In this document: in pieces, positions 1 to 6,748 of the stretch | Numbering within the stretch: the first letter of the stretch is position 1 | How the letters are laid out: each line of letters opens with the position of its first letter | Source: Butyrivibrio sp. | GTDB taxonomy: Bacteria; Bacillota_A; Clostridia; Lachnospirales; Lachnospiraceae | NCBI GenBank assembly: GCA_024690635.1 | Contig: JAILOW010000128.1 | Coordinates: 1 to 13,261 of the forward strand | Reading direction: 5' to 3' | DNA: 13,261 nucleotides | The notes under the pieces: generated by a model | Told to the model about the DNA's origin: nothing | What the model saw: only the letters and a program-made list of their open reading frames with translations | Databases searched by the model: none | Program-made: the position numbers and the translations under genes

Positions 1-12
1 TAATAACTACAA

Positions 13-42
13 TTAACGTGTTGGCAATTGGTAATTTATGAT
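13..42 (+). promoter_or_regulatory. Candidate sigma-A promoter for the zinc-ribbon/flavodoxin pair
   Basis: A -35-like TTAACG (13-18) and a -10-like TATGAT (37-42) are separated by 18 nt. This is a 4/6 and 5/6 match to the consensus. It would start transcription around 48-50, just ahead of the AAGGAG at 63-68. The call comes from reading hexamers only. The window starts 12 nt upstream, so earlier promoters cannot be excluded. Confidence 0.3.
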
Positions 43-77
43 TGACCGACTATACTTTCGACAAGGAGAAGCTAAAA

Positions 78-482
78 ATGCGTGAGTTTTTTTACCGTTT
101 CTTTAAGGGACGCTACGGTTCCTACGGAACGGACATACTAACAAGGTTTCTGCTTGTGGTCGCTGTTGTTTGCCTGCTGGCATCCATTTGCACACCATTA
201 GACCTTTTATATTATTTATCATTCATAATTCTGATATATTGCTATTTCAGGCTTTTCTCAAAAAACATTACCAAAAGATATCATGAAAATGAGATCTTCA
301 ACAGTTTTTTAAAAAAGCTTGCCAGTCCTGTCCGGAACATCAGACAGAACGCTTATCAGTGCAAAAATTACAGGATATACAGATGCCCTGACTGCGGGCA
401 AAGGATCCGTATTCCAAGAGGTAAGGGGCATATTATCGTTATGTGCCCAAAATGCAAAGCGGAGTTTAGAAAAACATGCTGA
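78..482 (+). CDS. Two-TM zinc-ribbon membrane protein
   Basis: This is a 134-residue protein of unknown function. Residues 22-38 and 43-61 form two hydrophobic segments, probably a membrane hairpin. The C-terminal third is a small zinc ribbon with two CxxC pairs (C103/C106 in CPDC and C123/C126 in CPKC). The basic, aromatic N-terminus contains FFKGRYG, which recalls a small family of conserved Firmicute proteins with a GRYG motif, two TM helices and a zinc ribbon; I know no assigned function for that family. I chose the ATG at 78 because AAGGAG (63-68) sits 9 nt upstream. An in-frame TTG at 42 would add 12 residues but has no such site. The stop overlaps the start of the flavodoxin-like gene by 7 nt, which implies translational coupling. 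The structure is clear; the function is open. Confidence 0.8.
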   Translation: MREFFYRFFKGRYGSYGTDILTRFLLVVAVVCLLASICTPLDLLYYLSFIILIYCYFRLFSKNITKRYHENEIFNSFLKKLASPVRNIRQNAYQCKNYRIYRCPDCGQRIRIPRGKGHIIVMCPKCKAEFRKTC

Positions 483-1018
483 AAAACCTGGTTGTTTATT
501 CCAGCGAGACGGGTAATACCAAGCTTCTCGCGGAAGAGATCTACAACTCCATATCTGCCAAGAAGGGCTCTAAAAAGCTTGTTGATGTGCGCTCCTGGAA
601 TGGCACCCTTGACGCAGAAAACTATTTCATAGGCTTCTGGATCAACAGAGGATCCTGCAGCCTTGAGATGATTGACCTTATTTCCTCACTTCATGGCAAG
701 AACGTAGCCTTTTTCGGAACATGCGGCCTTGGAAACACCAGGGGATACTACAGATCACTTGAACAAAATGCAAGAGTGTGGCTTCCCGATGACAATTTCT
801 TTTTGGGTTCCTTCTTCTGTCAGGGCAAAATGCCCTACGCAGTTCGCGAAAAATACGAATCCTACAGGGGAAAATGCGACGATCACAAGATAGACCTTAT
901 GCTTGATCTCTTTGACGCAGCCATGTCCCATCCTGATGGCAACGATCTATTAATGGCTCATCTGTTTGCGGAAAACAGCCTTCGCAATATTCCGGACAGA
1001 GAATCTGCATACGTTTAA
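476..1018 (+). CDS. Flavodoxin-fold protein
   Basis: The 180-residue protein begins with a beta strand followed by SSETGNT (residues 9-15), the FMN-phosphate loop of flavodoxins. A second conserved loop, FFGTCGLGN (79-87), and GSFFCQGKM (111-119) match the flavodoxin-like group exemplified by Pfam Flavodoxin_3, not the short classical flavodoxins. It is expected to be a cytosolic, FMN-binding electron carrier or reductase component. It has several cysteines (61, 83, 115, 134), but they form no Fe-S spacing I recognise. BilS, the partner of bilirubin reductase in gut Clostridia, belongs to a similar flavodoxin group, but no bilR-like reductase is visible here, so I do not use that name. GGAG at 461-464 lies 11 nt before the ATG, and the start overlaps the zinc-ribbon gene by 7 nt. 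The fold is confident; the partner is unknown. Confidence 0.82.
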   Translation: MLKNLVVYSSETGNTKLLAEEIYNSISAKKGSKKLVDVRSWNGTLDAENYFIGFWINRGSCSLEMIDLISSLHGKNVAFFGTCGLGNTRGYYRSLEQNARVWLPDDNFFLGSFFCQGKMPYAVREKYESYRGKCDDHKIDLMLDLFDAAMSHPDGNDLLMAHLFAENSLRNIPDRESAYV

Positions 1019-1020
1019 AT

Positions 1021-1073
1021 AAAAGCAAAGAATAAGATGCGCTTATTAGGCGCATCTTTTTACTTTGCTTTTT
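1021..1073. terminator. Nested hairpin, probable bidirectional terminator
   Basis: An inner 9-bp stem pairs AAGATGCGC (1034-1042) with GCGCATCTT (1050-1058) around a 7-nt loop and is followed by more T. An outer arm AAAAGCAAAG (1021-1030) pairs with CTTTGCTTTT (1063-1072). It sits between the stop codons of two convergent genes (1018 and 1081), and the outer arms supply a T-run on either strand. It can therefore end both the flavodoxin unit and the thrS unit. Confidence 0.85.
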
Positions 1074-1080
1074 CAGTAAT

Positions 1081-1686
1081 TCAGCCTGCGTGAAGGGTTT
1101 CTATGCTAGCCTCAAACTGTTCCTGACAGTAATCATCCTCTGCCCTTTGGTAGGTCACGGTAAAGGTCCTGTATCTGGAGATTACCATGATCACTGTCTG
1201 ATAGACTCTCTCCTGCCCCTCAAGCTGATAATCCGCTTCTATCCTGTAGCCGGGAAGGCCGTCAACCTTGATATTTTCAAAAGAGCTGACTTTGTAACCT
1301 ACATTCTGGGCGTAGCTGCTGTTATAAGCTGCGGATACAGTTTCCTCATAGACATCCCTTGTAAGATTCATGCTCTCATCTGCAGGAATGGAAGATGCTT
1401 TTGGATCTGCCGCCGCTGCAGCTCTTTCTCTGTTGGTAAGGACCTTGTCCTCACCGTTGTAATACACGCTGTAGCTGATGGAAGAAGATTCCATGGGATG
1501 ATTCCGGTTAAGGAAAACTCCCGGCTCTGCTGAAGGGACAAACTCCGAAGGGATCTTGAATGACAAAAAATCCGCCTCAGGAAGTGAATCCCTGGCATCA
1601 GATGATACCGCAGTTCCAAGCACAAGGCTCAGGGCAAGCACCACCCCAAGGGCTATTCTGAATGTCTTTTCAAATATCTTTTTCAT
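1081..1686 (-). CDS. Secreted protein of unknown function, possibly PsbP/DUF1795-like
   Basis: This is a 201-residue protein with a classical signal peptide: KK near the N-terminus, a hydrophobic core at about residues 11-26, and a likely cleavage near S29-A31. The mature part has a pattern of alternating strands, with phrases such as FLSFKIPSEF, ISYSVYYNGED, GLPGYRIEADY and YRTFTVTYQ. This resembles the PsbP-like/DUF1795 fold of small secreted proteins that read user stress or membrane insertion, but the similarity is by eye only. The ATG at 1686 is chosen because AGGAG lies 6 nt upstream and the preceding glycosyltransferase stops just 1 nt before it. A longer reading frame extends into that gene and is not needed. 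It is the last gene of the thrS unit and may act on the outer face of the membrane alongside the glycosyltransferase. Confidence 0.75.
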   Translation of the reverse strand: MKKIFEKTFRIALGVVLALSLVLGTAVSSDARDSLPEADFLSFKIPSEFVPSAEPGVFLNRNHPMESSSISYSVYYNGEDKVLTNRERAAAAADPKASSIPADESMNLTRDVYEETVSAAYNSSYAQNVGYKVSSFENIKVDGLPGYRIEADYQLEGQERVYQTVIMVISRYRTFTVTYQRAEDDYCQEQFEASIETLHAG

Positions 1687-1687
1687 G

Positions 1688-3322
1688 TTACTCCTGTAAT
1701 CTGAAAGCATCAAACCAGTACCTCTCCATAAGGTAACTGCCCTCGTTCTTTGAGGTGATGCCATACATTTCATTCCAGTCAAGAAGGATGTCCTCACGAC
1801 TGTTAAAGCTTCCAAGGAAAAGGACATCTTTTCCGGAGACAAGATAATTGTGTATATCCACAGGATCCTCAATTGTCTTAAGTGTAGGAAGCATCTCGCT
1901 CATAAGAGCTTCCGGAGAAGCGCCGTAGAGATAAACGTCCATTTCCTTTTCACCCCTGTTAAGATAATAGGACAAAAGAGCCTGAGCCTGATCGAAGTTA
2001 CTGATCACTATGGTATCCGGGTCTATGGTATCGAAATACTCATACATGTTTGCAAGCTGGACCTTTCGATACTCTTCATTGCCCCTAAAGACCTTGTAAT
2101 CCTGAATTCCGGTAACGAGCATCATAAGGATCATGGCAAAGGTAAGTATCCCGGGAACAAGCTGCTTTTTAAAGCCCCTTTTCCTCAAAAGAGCTATCTC
2201 TTTTCCAAGCATTATGCATACCGAAAGCCAGAGGCATCCAAAGGCGGGAAGCATGTATCTGTTAACAAAAACAGGCCTTATAAGGGCTGAAACCGCAAGT
2301 CCCACCGCAACTTCCAAAAGAAGGATCAAAAATGCATAGACCGAAAATCCCGCATCCATGTCTTTTTCGCGAAGCACTCGCAGGAACGCCCTGATGACCA
2401 GCGCCGCCGTTATAAGGAACATAGCTACTGACAGGCCATAGATCAGAACATCGTTGAAGAAATAGCCCATGTAGATGTATTTCACACAGCTTCCAAGGCT
2501 TCTGATGCCAACGGGCTGAATCCAGTAATTGCTTTTTACCGCCTTTACCTGGGAAAGAACCACGGATGCCCATGGGATATAGGAAACCGCCGACAGGTTC
2601 ATGCATATGATAAGAGTTGCAACAGCTTTGAAGCTGACTTTATCGCCATTGCCCTTCATGCGCGATACATAGGCACATAGCATCCTGATAAAGAGAAGTC
2701 CCAGGATGATGCCCACGCAAAAAGCCGCATAGTAATGGGTGTAGGCTGCTGCCGCAGTATATACAAATATCGCGGCTCCGTCGGGAATATCCCAGCCGGG
2801 AGCGCCCTTTATAAAGTGCCTGTACAGTCCAAAGCTGTGAAGGAGCGTTGCCGTCACAAAAAGCATTGCCCAGCTGTACATACGGATCTCTGTGGTGTAC
2901 TCGGGAAGCTGGGGCATAACCACTATAGCAAGTGAGAACAGCCCTGCCGTCAGCATTCCGAAGTGTTTCCTGACCGTTGTCATGGCATAGATGATCATAA
3001 TGACAAAGGGAAGGAGGGATACCATCTTGGCTGCCGATTCCACAGGAAGAAGCTCTGCGCCGTCTCCCACGAAGCCTGCCGCTTTTCCAAAGTCCTCAAA
3101 GGCTTTGAGGATAAGGTAGTAAAGAGGCGGATGAACATCCCTTGCAGTAAGGGAGATCAGCTCGCTCACAGGTCTTTTGACAAATTCCATGGAAAAGAGC
3201 TCGTCATACCATATATCCGTTGAAAATGTAAGCAGGAAGGACCTGATGACATAATAAACGGAAAGAGCGGCAAACGCCGCTCCTGCCAATATATCAAGCC
3301 TTGATCTAAGCTTAGCCAACAT
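1688..3322 (-). CDS. GT-C fold membrane glycosyltransferase (PMT/ArnT-like, GT39/GT83 style)
   Basis: This is a 544-residue integral membrane protein with roughly ten hydrophobic segments. After the first helix (about residues 10-33) comes IWYDELFS with the acidic pair D40-E41. A second motif, DVHPPLYY (62-69), follows. The acidic first loop and the D-x-HPP motif are typical of the polyprenyl-phosphate-sugar-dependent GT-C glycosyltransferases gathered in PMT_2. The enzyme should move a sugar from a lipid-phosphate donor to a protein, lipid or polymer on the outer face of the membrane. The acceptor cannot be told from sequence. The last 135 or so residues are soluble and probably extracytoplasmic. 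I prefer the ATG at 3322 (GAGG at 3329-3332, 6-nt spacing, 1 nt after the thrS stop). The upstream ATG at 3334 would overlap thrS by 11 nt and has no better ribosome site. Confidence 0.87.
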   Translation of the reverse strand: MLAKLRSRLDILAGAAFAALSVYYVIRSFLLTFSTDIWYDELFSMEFVKRPVSELISLTARDVHPPLYYLILKAFEDFGKAAGFVGDGAELLPVESAAKMVSLLPFVIMIIYAMTTVRKHFGMLTAGLFSLAIVVMPQLPEYTTEIRMYSWAMLFVTATLLHSFGLYRHFIKGAPGWDIPDGAAIFVYTAAAAYTHYYAAFCVGIILGLLFIRMLCAYVSRMKGNGDKVSFKAVATLIICMNLSAVSYIPWASVVLSQVKAVKSNYWIQPVGIRSLGSCVKYIYMGYFFNDVLIYGLSVAMFLITAALVIRAFLRVLREKDMDAGFSVYAFLILLLEVAVGLAVSALIRPVFVNRYMLPAFGCLWLSVCIMLGKEIALLRKRGFKKQLVPGILTFAMILMMLVTGIQDYKVFRGNEEYRKVQLANMYEYFDTIDPDTIVISNFDQAQALLSYYLNRGEKEMDVYLYGASPEALMSEMLPTLKTIEDPVDIHNYLVSGKDVLFLGSFNSREDILLDWNEMYGITSKNEGSYLMERYWFDAFRLQE

Positions 3323-3323
3323 A

Positions 3324-5207
3324 TTATGCCTCATAGCTGTCGATGAGTTCGAGGCTGTGCTCCTCGTTCATCTTTTTGCACATCTTGACAAGTTCATCAA
3401 GAGGCACGTTCTGAACCTGCTTGTTGGATCCGCGGACATTGATGGATACCGTATTCTCGGAAGCCTCTTTGTCGCCCACAACGATGATATATGGATCCTT
3501 GTAGTTCTTGTACTTCTTGATCTTTTCCTTCATGTTGTTGTCTGAGTAGTCGCTCTCTACGCGGATGCCTGCATCCATGAGGGCCTTCTCAACCTTCTTG
3601 GCATACTCGTTGTGCTCTACTCTGATGGGAACGATGCCCACCTGATAAGGGCTGAGCCAGAAGGGGAACACGCCCTTGAAGTTCTCGATTATGATACCGA
3701 TGAATCTCTCCAGAGATCCGTAGATAGCTCTGTGGATAACAACAGGCATCTCCATGGAACCGTCCTGAGCCTGATATGTAAGTCCGAAGTTGTGAGGAAG
3801 CTGGAAGTCAAGCTGTACTGTACCGCACTGCCATTCTCTTCCGAGGGCATCCTTGATCTGAAGGTCGATCTTGGGGCCGTAGAAAGCTCCGTCTCCCTCG
3901 TTGATCTCGTAGCCGCCCTCGCCGTATTTTTCATCAAGGATCTCCTTGAGGGCTGCCTCAGCTCTGTTCCAAACCTCAATATCTCCCATGAAGTCCTCAG
4001 GCCTTGTGGAGAGCTCTGCTCTGTAGGTGACACCGAAGGTGGAGTAGATTTCATCTGCAATAGAGATAACATCTGCGATCTCGTCCTTGATCTGAGACTC
4101 CATTACGAAAGTATGATCGTCGTCCTGACGGAACTCCTGTACGCGGAAAAGACCGTTCATCTGGCCGGACTTCTCTTTACGATGGAGCACATCATACTCA
4201 CTGTATCTGATAGGAAGCTCTTTGTAAGAGTGATTTGTTCTCTTGTAAGTCATCATGGCATTAGGGCAGTTCATGGGCTTTGCAGCCATGGTGTCCTCAA
4301 GCTCACGGTTGTAGATAACTGATCCTGCCTGGATCTTAACAGGCCCTGGCTCCTCTGTGGGGTCGTTGTTGTTTTCAAGGACTCCGGGGATCTCTGCATC
4401 AGCCTTGAGCCATCCTGAGATACCGGGAACCATGAACATGTTGTTTACATAGTGAGCCCAGTGTCCGCTGATGAGCCAGAGCTTTTTGTTGTTTACCAAA
4501 GGAGCAGCGATCTCTGTGTAGCCGTGTCTTTCCTGGATCTCTCTTGAGTACTTGAGAAGAGCCTGGTACATCTTCCATCCTCTGGGAAGCCAGTAAGGCA
4601 TACCGGGTGCTGTCTCATCAAACATAAACAGATCAAGCTGAGGTCCGATCTTTTTGTGGTCTCTCTCCATTGCTTCCTGGATCATCTTGATGTGCTGTTT
4701 AAGCTCATCCTTGCTGGGGAATACATAGAGATATATTCTTGAGAGCTGATCTCTCTTTTCATCGCCTCTCCAGTAAGCACCTGAAACGGACTTGATCTGG
4801 TAGGAAACGTTCATAAGCTCCTGTGAATTTTCTACGTGAGGTCCGCGGCAGAGATCTGTGAAATCATCTCCCGTGTTATATATGGTAATGGTCTCTCCCT
4901 CAGGAAGGTCATTGATGAGCTCTGTCTTGAACTTCTGATCTTTGAAAAGCTCAAGAGCCTCAGCCTTGGAAACCTCCTTGCGGGTCCAATCCTCCCTGCG
5001 CTTGATGATCTCGCGCATCTTGTCCTCGATGGTCTTGAAATCATCCTGTGTTACAGCCTTGGGAAGTACGAAATCATAGTAACATCCGTCGTCGATCTGA
5101 GGTCCGATCGCGTACTGAACTTCCTTGCCATAGAGCTCGATAACGGCCTTTGCAAGGATGTGTGCCATGGAATGGCGGTAAACTTCTGCAAATTCTTCTT
5201 TTGTCAT
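3324..5207 (-). CDS. thrS: Threonyl-tRNA synthetase without TGS domain
   Basis: This class II synthetase charges tRNA-Thr in the cytosol. From the ATG at 5207 it has 627 residues. It opens directly with the editing domain: HSMAH (H12/H16) and CRGPH (C120/H124), the pocket that removes mischarged serine. The catalytic core follows, with the zinc ligands C314 (PMNCP), H365 (DDDH) and H492 (VIHRAIYGS), and motif 3 at RAIYGSLERF. The anticodon-binding domain lies after about residue 519. The usual N-terminal TGS domain (about 60 residues) is missing. About 35 extra residues lie between NNMF (255-258) and the MNCP loop. AAAGGA (5215-5220) lies 7 nt before the ATG at 5207, whereas an ATG at 5228 has no such site, so I chose 5207. 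No T-box leader was found upstream. A GT-C glycosyltransferase follows 1 nt after the stop. Confidence 0.97.
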   Translation of the reverse strand: MTKEEFAEVYRHSMAHILAKAVIELYGKEVQYAIGPQIDDGCYYDFVLPKAVTQDDFKTIEDKMREIIKRREDWTRKEVSKAEALELFKDQKFKTELINDLPEGETITIYNTGDDFTDLCRGPHVENSQELMNVSYQIKSVSGAYWRGDEKRDQLSRIYLYVFPSKDELKQHIKMIQEAMERDHKKIGPQLDLFMFDETAPGMPYWLPRGWKMYQALLKYSREIQERHGYTEIAAPLVNNKKLWLISGHWAHYVNNMFMVPGISGWLKADAEIPGVLENNNDPTEEPGPVKIQAGSVIYNRELEDTMAAKPMNCPNAMMTYKRTNHSYKELPIRYSEYDVLHRKEKSGQMNGLFRVQEFRQDDDHTFVMESQIKDEIADVISIADEIYSTFGVTYRAELSTRPEDFMGDIEVWNRAEAALKEILDEKYGEGGYEINEGDGAFYGPKIDLQIKDALGREWQCGTVQLDFQLPHNFGLTYQAQDGSMEMPVVIHRAIYGSLERFIGIIIENFKGVFPFWLSPYQVGIVPIRVEHNEYAKKVEKALMDAGIRVESDYSDNNMKEKIKKYKNYKDPYIIVVGDKEASENTVSINVRGSNKQVQNVPLDELVKMCKKMNEEHSLELIDSYEA

Positions 5208-5214
5208 TTTAATT

Positions 5215-5220
5215 TCCTTT
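5215..5220 (-). promoter_or_regulatory. Ribosome-binding site deciding the thrS start
   Basis: On the minus strand this reads AAAGGA and lies 7 nt before the ATG at 5207. The alternative ATG at 5228 is preceded by CCCGGTTGGC, which is a poor site. This supports a start seven codons inside the longest reading frame. Confidence 0.6.
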
Positions 5221-5258
5221 CTAGCCATGCCAACCGGGCGCAGCTAATCAATATTCAC

Positions 5259-5283
5259 AAAACCCGCTCAGAGAACGGGTTTT
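5259..5283 (-). terminator. Hairpin between the SEC-C gene and thrS
   Basis: AAAACCCG and CGGGTTTT (5259-5266 and 5276-5283) form a perfect 8-bp stem with a 9-nt loop. On the minus strand the T tract is only the four T within the stem and is followed by GTGAATATT. It is probably a weak terminator after the SEC-C gene, perhaps leaky, or an attenuator ahead of thrS. None of the T-box core (AGGGTGG) is present near it. I saw no clear thrS promoter in the 103 nt between 5208 and 5310. Confidence 0.5.
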
Positions 5284-5310
5284 AGTGTCCTTATATATGG
5301 TCAGGCAGCA

Positions 5311-5814
5311 TCAAACTCTGCCGTGGCACTTTTTATACTTCTTGCCGCTTCCGCAAGGGCAGGGATCGTTGGGATAAACCTTGGTCTCTTTTCTGATGGT
5401 GTGAGAAGACTTCTCCTCTTTGTAGAGCTCTTTTCTCTTATCCTCATCAAAGATCTCCTCCCACTCAGGAAGGTTGTAGAGCCAGTCAGCACCTGCGCCA
5501 ACCATGTTCTTGTAAAGAAGCTCTTTATCAAATGCAAGGCTTACCTCTGTATCCTCTTCCATGTCATCAATGGGGTTCTGAGCCTTAAGGCTGTCATTGA
5601 TACCGTCAAGGAAACCTGTCATGGTCATGATATCGATGCCGTATTTATCAGCAAGCTCTTTTACTGTTCCCTTAACTTCCTCGTCAGGGTTCTTTAAAAG
5701 CTCTGCGTAGATGTCCTTTTCCTTCTGAAAATACTCTGTCCAAAGTCTCTGAAGATCGCCTTTGTTTGCTGTCTCAGAGTACGCCATATCGCGCCATTTT
5801 TTTAATAATGCCAT
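5311..5814 (-). CDS. SEC-C motif protein
   Basis: This 167-residue acidic protein ends in a zinc-binding SEC-C motif, [16 protein letters not shown] (150-165), with ligands C152, C154, C163 and H164. The same motif forms the C-terminal tail of SecA, where it binds zinc and contacts SecB and ribosomes. Free-standing versions are common, and their role is not settled. The N-terminal 145 residues are mostly helical and resemble no domain I can name, so SecB-like or translocation functions are only a guess. The start is well supported: AGGAG lies 8 nt before the ATG at 5814. Its own promoter candidate lies at 5881-5909, so it may be expressed independently of the glycan genes upstream and form the first gene of a unit running into thrS. 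Confidence 0.8.
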   Translation of the reverse strand: MALLKKWRDMAYSETANKGDLQRLWTEYFQKEKDIYAELLKNPDEEVKGTVKELADKYGIDIMTMTGFLDGINDSLKAQNPIDDMEEDTEVSLAFDKELLYKNMVGAGADWLYNLPEWEEIFDEDKRKELYKEEKSSHTIRKETKVYPNDPCPCGSGKKYKKCHGRV

Positions 5815-5840
5815 TTTATTTACTCCTGTTTTCTATGAAA

Positions 5841-5884
5841 AAATATTGATCGCGGTAAAACAAGCATACACGCAATCAATATTT
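5841..5884 (-). repeat. 14-bp imperfect inverted repeat in the SEC-C leader
   Basis: AAATATTGATCGCG (5841-5854) and CGCAATCAATATTT (5871-5884) are inverted copies that match at 13 of 14 positions, with 16 nt between them. Read on the minus strand, the single mismatch becomes a G-U pair and the second arm runs into six T, so RNA reading through from the phosphodiesterase gene would form a terminator-like hairpin. The upstream arm also overlaps the -10 box of the SEC-C promoter candidate, which would suit an operator. I cannot tell the two roles apart from the sequence. Confidence 0.6.
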
Positions 5885-5909
5885 TAACTTATTTCTCATG
5901 ATATGTAAA
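5881..5909 (-). promoter_or_regulatory. Candidate sigma-A promoter for the SEC-C gene
   Basis: On the minus strand TTTACA (5904-5909) and TAAAAT (5881-5886) are each a 5/6 match to the -35 and -10 consensus, with the ideal 17-nt spacer (5887-5903). Transcription would begin near 5874-5877 and give a leader of about 60 nt before the ATG at 5814. The -10 box overlaps the outer part of the inverted repeat. Confidence 0.6.
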
Positions 5910-5959
5910 CTAAACCGTCTTAAGGAAACATTTGCATTTTACGTATATTTAAGCATCCC

Positions 5960-6733
5960 TCACAGATATTTGTCAGGCTCGTTAAGGAACAGGTCTGTGA
6001 CGCCCATGCGGGCATATCTGTCCGTGTCGAGTTTACCTCCTGTGGGCTTTTCGGGATAGAGATGACCTCCAAACCAGGCTCTGACATCACGCCCCGCAAA
6101 CTTCTGTGGAGGAAGGTCCATTCCGCCTCCGCCGGGGTGAAGCGCTATACTGCCGGGCTCTGTCTCCGGCCACAGGGATTCAAGTCCGATGGCCTTGTAA
6201 AGACAGTTTGAAAGATATGAATCAAGGACTCCAAGCTTTGCCTTTGGGTCAGCTTCATGGACTTTTACCAGGGATTCAACATAAAAGCTTGAATACACTA
6301 TCGCATCCTCAACTCCGAATTCCCTTGCCATTTCAACTGTCTTTTTCTCAATACCGGGATAAAAGAAAACGCCGGTCTTAAGCTCGATATTAAGTCGTAT
6401 GCCGTTTCCTTCTTTGTATCTTTTGAGTGCGGGAGAAAGAAGCTCAAAGACCTCCCTCATGGTGGGGATGTGCTCCGTGGCATTTCCGCTGTTGTAGATA
6501 TTAAGCGCCTTCAGCTCTTTTAATGTATAGTCCTTCACATAGCCAAAGCCTTCTGTGGTGCGGTCCACTCTCTCATCGTGGATCACAACAAGCTCATCGT
6601 CCTTAGTAAGCTGAACGTCCAGTTCGATACCGGCAAGGCCCGGGATGTTCATGGCTTTTTCAAAAGAGGTCAGGGTATTTTCCGGATACAGCTGGCTGCA
6701 TCCTCTGTGTGCCCAGATTTTCATGTCGCTCAT
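5960..6733 (-). CDS. Glycerophosphodiester phosphodiesterase
   Basis: This is a 257-residue single-domain enzyme of the GDPD family (TIM-barrel). Catalytic and metal-binding positions are all present: WAHRG (H9, R10), PENT (E18, N19), GIELDVQ (E37, D39), VIHD (H52) and NIELKTG (E117, K119). The family hydrolyses glycerophosphodiesters to glycerol-3-phosphate and an alcohol. No signal peptide is evident, so it is likely cytosolic and recycles deacylated phospholipid heads or glycerol-phosphate polymers. It lies 15 nt after rfbH with a good AAGGGGG site, so it probably shares its transcript with the sugar genes. That could link it to a glycerol-phosphate-containing surface polymer, though this is an inference. 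It appears intact and of normal length for the short bacterial form. Confidence 0.9.
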   Translation of the reverse strand: MSDMKIWAHRGCSQLYPENTLTSFEKAMNIPGLAGIELDVQLTKDDELVVIHDERVDRTTEGFGYVKDYTLKELKALNIYNSGNATEHIPTMREVFELLSPALKRYKEGNGIRLNIELKTGVFFYPGIEKKTVEMAREFGVEDAIVYSSFYVESLVKVHEADPKAKLGVLDSYLSNCLYKAIGLESLWPETEPGSIALHPGGGGMDLPPQKFAGRDVRAWFGGHLYPEKPTGGKLDTDRYARMGVTDLFLNEPDKYL

Positions 6734-6748
6734 AATACAGGTTCCCCC

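Noticed and set aside
42..77. TTG start that would extend the zinc-ribbon protein by 12 residues
   Set aside because: No ribosome site fits it, whereas AAGGAG lies 9 nt before the ATG at 78.
476..1018. Naming the flavodoxin-like gene bilS
   Set aside because: The fold agrees, but no bilR-like bilirubin reductase is adjacent, and the family contains many unrelated members.
3612..4322. Long open frame on the + strand (236 codons) inside thrS
   Set aside because: It is antisense to a highly conserved synthetase, has no family motif and no ribosome site; a codon-bias shadow.
5208..5310. T-box riboswitch ahead of thrS
   Set aside because: No AGGGTGG core, no specifier-loop layout and too little space; just one 8-bp hairpin is present.
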